The position numbers and the translations under genes were made by a program. Source: CAZAPZ01 sp964487285 (GTDB lineage: Bacteria > Campylobacterota_A > Desulfurellia > JAADFJ01). From it: a stretch of 16,653 nt of DNA. The stretch lies in NCBI GenBank assembly GCA_964487285.1, contig CAZAPZ010000028.1:1-16653 (forward strand), given 5' to 3'. Below, in pieces: positions 13,482-16,653 of the stretch (position 1 is the first letter of the stretch; every line of letters begins with the position of its first letter). The notes under the pieces are model-generated. The model was not told the origin of the DNA, made no database searches, and was given only the letters and a program-made list of their open reading frames with translations.

Positions 13482-14795
13482 CTATGCGCTCTTTTTTATT
13501 TTATCAAGGCCCAAAAGCTCCATAAAAGATTCTATCCTTGCGGTTGTTCTATCTTCATCAAATTCCGTTGCATCACCCATATTTCCTTCGTATGTTACAA
13601 CAGGGATTCCGAGTTCGGATAGTTCATCTTTATTCTGCATGACGCCAAGTGATAGTCCCTCGCAGCCTCGATTGAGATGAAGCATAACGCCGTCAACTTT
13701 CCATTCTTTGATTATATGCATCATTAATCGTGTTTTTATGTGCGGATCATAAAAGTGCTGATATTCGGGTTTCGCCGCATTCCATTCCGCATACAACTTT
13801 AAAGCTGTTTTTCTATCGTTAATCTCTATTCCTTTATCCATGGGTGTAGGACGATGGCCCCAGGTTCCATCTTTTTTTTCTTCAAATATCCCTTGAAGAC
13901 CGAATGTATATAACGATCCGATTGAAACAGCTCCAAACTCTTCGAGATATCTAAACATCTTCAAAAATTCCCATGGAGGCTGCGTATCGGAAATAAGCCT
14001 GCATCGCTCATTTCCTACTGCGGCTACTCCTCTTTTCACTTTATCAGCCACTTCATCATAAAGTTCATCGTAATAGTCTGCGATATCTTTATCCGCTTTG
14101 TTCAGCGTAGCCAATGAATACAAAGAAAATATTGTTTTTTCATCAAGCGGAGCAGGGACAGCTTTCTGAAGCTCGCATATTTTTGCCCAGGTTGATGTTG
14201 TTCTAAATTCATATTTAAGATGTTTTATAAAGTTTTCATCGTCAAATCTTCTTCCGGTAACTTTTTCCATCCATTCAATGGCTTCTTCCATCTGATTGGC
14301 AATATAGGTCACTTTTGGATCGTCAACTCCTTTTATCCATTCATAAGCACCACTGCTAACATCAATTGCTTTAAAAGGTATTTTTTCAGCAAGAGATACC
14401 TCCTGATACCACTTGGAATGGGAACAGCAGATCTGATTTGTAAACGCAAAGTCCGTATGCGGCCATTTACCTCCGAATGCCCATTGGTCTGTATAAATAG
14501 AACCCCAATAGCTTCTCATATAACTGCAGAGATCATGAGCCCATCCTTTATTGGTTACTGCATCCTGGATCTTTTTATTAAGAACCCCATCAAAAGCAAC
14601 TTGAGCCCCATAAGGTTCTCCTGTAAGCCAAAATATATCATCACCAAGTCCGTACGGCAATGCATGAAATGACCAAGCGCTTCCACATATTCTTAATCCG
14701 GATATCTCTTTTGAATTCGCATAATTGCTGAAATATCTTTCCCTCAGCTCTTTGGCTTTTCCCCATGATTTTAATCGTTCGACTTTGTATTTCAT
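13482..14795 (-). CDS. bzdO: Benzoyl-CoA reductase ring-reducing subunit BzdO
   Basis: This 437-residue protein of the HgdB/2-hydroxyacyl-CoA dehydratase superfamily is one of the two subunits that bind benzoyl-CoA and the catalytic [4Fe-4S] cluster. Features include GLRICGSAWSFHALPYGLGD (33-52) with Cys37, SYMRSYWGS (91-99), Cys123-Cys124, Cys265, and a C-terminal LHLNRGCEG with Cys378 followed by LGIPVVTYEGNMGD (395-408), typical of the superfamily. GGAGG lies just before the ATG, 15 bases after bzdN. Length and second position in the operon identify it as BzdO rather than BzdN. Reduction of a methylated benzoyl-CoA (MbrO-like) is an alternative. Confidence 0.92.
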   Translation of the reverse strand: MKYKVERLKSWGKAKELRERYFSNYANSKEISGLRICGSAWSFHALPYGLGDDIFWLTGEPYGAQVAFDGVLNKKIQDAVTNKGWAHDLCSYMRSYWGSIYTDQWAFGGKWPHTDFAFTNQICCSHSKWYQEVSLAEKIPFKAIDVSSGAYEWIKGVDDPKVTYIANQMEEAIEWMEKVTGRRFDDENFIKHLKYEFRTTSTWAKICELQKAVPAPLDEKTIFSLYSLATLNKADKDIADYYDELYDEVADKVKRGVAAVGNERCRLISDTQPPWEFLKMFRYLEEFGAVSIGSLYTFGLQGIFEEKKDGTWGHRPTPMDKGIEINDRKTALKLYAEWNAAKPEYQHFYDPHIKTRLMMHIIKEWKVDGVMLHLNRGCEGLSLGVMQNKDELSELGIPVVTYEGNMGDATEFDEDRTTARIESFMELLGLDKIKKSA

Positions 14796-14810
14796 TGTTC
14801 CTCCGATATT

Positions 14811-16055
14811 TTAAGCAAAAAGATCTTCTTCACCTATGCTTTCAAGCATAGCTTCCAATCTCGTTTTAAACTGTCCCAATGGGAGAGTAATATCAAACTC
14901 AAGCTGCAAAGTAGGTATACCGCGTTCATTAAGAAAGTTTTTCAAAGGCACCATATCACCTTCATGAGGATCACAGAATTTCTGCATAACCAGAAGTGCT
15001 CCATCGACTTTGTAATCTTTTATCAACTTCAATATATGCCAAAATCGCGTTCTTGTACCATCGTCCATGTTGTAATCTTTAGTTGGACAGACGGGCCTGT
15101 CACAGTAGCGTATTCCTATTCGTTCAGCCTGAGACAGATTGTCATGAGGAGCACCTATCTCTTTCATAAACCACCTTGTGCCGGTGCAATGTTCATCAAT
15201 AACCATAGTTGCATTTTCATGTTCAACCATATTTGCAAAACTCATATCGTCATCTTCCGAGCTTATAATTATCAATCTGGAACCTATTCCCCTCTCCGGC
15301 TTGATCTTCCTTGATCTAAGATATGGCAAAATTCTCTTAATCTCTTCGTTTGCCTCACGCTTGTCAACAAGTTCAGACGCTGTTACCATTGCAAGCGCCT
15401 CCATTCCTGTCATATGAGGATTGTCATCTTTTCTCAGTTTATAAACTTCTGTCAACAGATGCCTATTTTCGTCCATAACCTTAATTGCATCTTCAAGTTT
15501 TTCCTCTGTTATTTCAAACCCGCGCCATTTTTCCACAGCGGTTTTAAATCGCTCGATTTCGGTCGTCATAAATGCCTTGGCATACTGATCCTTAACATTA
15601 TTTGGAATTGGCAGATACCATGCAAAATCCACCGGCAGCTTCTGCTTCATTATATTATACGTTTGCCGCAGATGAAGACATGAATGCGCCATTACAACAC
15701 CGTCAAGATGGTTGAGGTGGCCCCTTAATCCTTGTGCTAATGTATCTCTTGAAAACGGGCAGAACATTGCAAACAGATACGGCTCCGTAACATCCTGAGG
15801 TTCATGCTTGCCAAGCAGCCGCACCGTAAGGCAATTGGCAGCCGTTAAAATTTCTTCAGGAGTATATGTACACAAACTCCCTACAACTTTTCCCCCTGTC
15901 CGCTCTTTCCATTTTTCGGCATATTCACTTCTGTTATCATACCATTCAAAAAATTGATCGAAAAGACCGTCTTTAACAATATCTTCCTTAATACCGTGGA
16001 GATATCCATCTCCGTTTCCATCATCTTTCGGAACTTTCAGTACTTTTTCAGCCAT
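14811..16055 (-). CDS. bzdN: Benzoyl-CoA reductase ring-reducing subunit BzdN
   Basis: This 414-residue HgdB-superfamily protein is the first gene of the cluster and partner of BzdO. It has cysteines typical of cluster-binding in this family: Cys62 in VGSLCTYTPEE, Cys99 in FAMFCPFSRDT, Cys126 in MAHSCLHLRQT, and Cys361 in QKFCDPHEGD. It ends with ERGIPTLQLEFDITLPLGQF (377-396), a family-like strand and loop. GGAGG precedes the ATG, after a leader of about 76 bases that carries a perfect inverted repeat. With BzdO, BzdP and BzdQ it would form the four-subunit ATP-driven enzyme that reduces benzoyl-CoA to the 1,5-dienoyl-CoA in the cytoplasm. Confidence 0.92.
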   Translation of the reverse strand: MAEKVLKVPKDDGNGDGYLHGIKEDIVKDGLFDQFFEWYDNRSEYAEKWKERTGGKVVGSLCTYTPEEILTAANCLTVRLLGKHEPQDVTEPYLFAMFCPFSRDTLAQGLRGHLNHLDGVVMAHSCLHLRQTYNIMKQKLPVDFAWYLPIPNNVKDQYAKAFMTTEIERFKTAVEKWRGFEITEEKLEDAIKVMDENRHLLTEVYKLRKDDNPHMTGMEALAMVTASELVDKREANEEIKRILPYLRSRKIKPERGIGSRLIIISSEDDDMSFANMVEHENATMVIDEHCTGTRWFMKEIGAPHDNLSQAERIGIRYCDRPVCPTKDYNMDDGTRTRFWHILKLIKDYKVDGALLVMQKFCDPHEGDMVPLKNFLNERGIPTLQLEFDITLPLGQFKTRLEAMLESIGEEDLFA

Positions 16056-16087
16056 TATACTACCTCCGGTTAATATCTCATCAGAGA

Positions 16088-16125
16088 TGATACGAAATCA
16101 TTCAGCGTTGAATGATTTCGTATCA
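16088..16125. promoter_or_regulatory. Perfect 17-bp inverted repeat, probable operator of the benzoate operon
   Basis: TGATACGAAATCATTCA (16088-16104) and its exact reverse complement (16109-16125) flank the 4-base spacer GCGT. The predicted transcription start is near 16131, so the repeat covers about +6 to +43, a classic place for a repressor operator; as RNA it would form a strong hairpin in the bzdN leader. A related half-site, CGAAATCGTTT, lies at 16150-16160 within the promoter. No T-run follows, so it is not a simple terminator. Confidence 0.75.
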
Positions 16126-16137
16126 AACTATATAATT

Positions 16138-16165
16138 AGAATAATCGTTCGAAATCGTTTGTCAA
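16138..16165 (-). promoter_or_regulatory. Promoter of the benzoate (bzd) operon
   Basis: Reading leftward, a perfect TTGACA (16165-16160) is followed after 16 bases by TATTCT (16143-16138). The spacer contains a direct repeat, AACGATT, twice at a 10-base interval, so a protein could contact one face of the helix there. The leader to the bzdN ATG would be about 76 bases. Confidence 0.65.
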
Positions 16166-16220
16166 GAGTAAATGGTAATATGCACAGACATTTGTCGGTT
16201 TTTGATCCAAATCATTAGAC

Positions 16221-16623
16221 TTGAGATATGTGTATAAATATGCAAAAAAATATAAAAGGAGAAAAATTGAAAAACGCATAAAAGATTGGGAAAGATTAAA
16301 AGCTCGTCAAAAATTAACATTATCAGAAAAAGAACTTTCCGAACTAATTTATGAAAAAACAGGAAGTGATAGAAATTTTGGATTTATCAGGAGTAAGGGA
16401 AATCAAGTGTTGTTTGGAAAAACAACCCAACAAATGAAAAATAAACTCGGTGTTCCAAAAAGAAGAGCATTAGCTGATTTCTTGCCTGCAATTACAATTA
16501 AAGCAAAAGATTTTACTTCAACGTGGAATTAAGCCGGAAGAAGATATTAAAAAACTGGAAAGAAGAGTCAAATCGGAAACAAAGAAATTAGGTAGAAATC
16601 ATGATAAATTGGATAAAAAATAA
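16221..16623 (+). pseudogene. Decayed dinD-like (DNA-damage-inducible protein D) fragment
   Basis: The first frame (16221-16532) encodes RIKDWERLKARQKLTLSEKE, ..FIRSKGNQVLFG-TTQQMKNKLGVPK and RALADFLPAITIKAKDF, which I recognise as the central and C-terminal part of DinD-family proteins. From about 16513 the family's C-terminus continues in another frame: LLQRGIKPEEDIKKLERRVK to a lysine-rich end with TAA at 16621. The roughly 35-40 residues that normally join these parts are missing, and so is the N-terminal BRO-like half. This is therefore a remnant with an N-terminal truncation and an internal deletion that shifted the frame. The TTG at 16221 has no meaningful ribosome-binding site. Confidence 0.8.
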
Positions 16624-16653
16624 CTACACGTCAACAAAGTCTATACGTAATGC

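Larger units (their letters stand above)
2263..16055 (-). other. Anaerobic benzoate degradation gene cluster (probable operon)
   Basis: Fifteen leftward genes run from bzdN to an amidohydrolase with mostly overlapping or very short junctions. A promoter and operator-like repeat lie upstream (16056-16165) and a terminator at the end (2190-2260). A candidate internal promoter precedes the ligase gene. The set covers CoA activation, ring reduction, modified beta-oxidation, ring hydrolysis and thiolysis. Confidence 0.85.

Noticed and set aside
16088..16125. Inverted repeat as a rho-independent terminator for a gene on either side
   Set aside because: No T-run follows the stem in either direction, and it lies between a promoter and the first gene of the operon, so an operator or leader hairpin fits better.
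1..16653. CRISPR array, tRNA, rRNA or intact insertion sequence
   Set aside because: No regularly spaced repeats, cloverleaf-like segments, rRNA-like stretches or complete transposase with terminal repeats were seen.

Overview
The window is an AT-rich bacterial segment dominated by one long leftward (minus-strand) gene cluster, about 2263-16055. It encodes anaerobic benzoate (or benzoate-analogue) degradation through an ATP-dependent class I benzoyl-CoA reductase. In order of transcription it holds bzdN, bzdO, bzdP and bzdQ (reductase subunits), bzdM (2[4Fe-4S] ferredoxin), a NuoG-like multi-cluster iron-sulfur protein with an unusual C-terminal domain, a small CxxC protein, a GNAT acetyltransferase, a thiolase, a short-chain dehydrogenase, dch, had, oah, a benzoate-CoA ligase and an amidohydrolase. 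Most neighbours overlap by a few bases or lie within about 15 bases, each usually with a good Shine-Dalgarno sequence, so they are probably largely co-transcribed. Wider gaps lie before dch (about 80 bases) and before the ligase (about 100 bases); the second holds a plausible internal promoter.

The genes form a nearly complete route. The ligase makes benzoyl-CoA. BzdNOPQ, fed by ferredoxin BzdM, reduces the ring to a cyclic dienoyl-CoA. Dch hydrates it, Had oxidises the alcohol and Oah hydrolyses the ring to 3-hydroxypimeloyl-CoA. The SDR and thiolase can then give 3-oxopimeloyl-CoA and finally glutaryl-CoA plus acetyl-CoA. No transporter, regulator, glutaryl-CoA dehydrogenase or recognisable ferredoxin-reducing catalytic subunit lies inside the window. 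The NuoG-like protein is the obvious candidate link to an electron donor encoded elsewhere.

Upstream of bzdN (16056-16220) is a strong minus-strand promoter followed at once by a perfect 17-bp inverted repeat with a 4-base spacer, probably an operator. A third copy of the half-site overlaps the -35/spacer region. To its right (16221-16623, plus strand) lies a decayed fragment of a dinD-like gene with an internal deletion and a frame change.

The left flank (plus strand) holds a glycine-betaine-type substrate-binding lipoprotein overlapping menG (demethylmenaquinone methyltransferase) by four bases. A separately promoted small RRM RNA-binding protein follows; its terminator is shared with the end of the benzoate cluster in the opposite direction. 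The extreme left edge (minus strand) shows the start of an open frame with a helix-turn-helix-like segment.

The organism is probably a menaquinone-using anaerobe living on aromatic compounds. The AT-rich base composition and the RRM protein would fit a Desulfobacterota-like or other non-betaproteobacterial lineage, but the sequence alone does not fix this. The most unusual point is the NuoG-like protein, whose C-terminal ~80 residues resemble a degenerate GIY-YIG (UvrC-type) domain.
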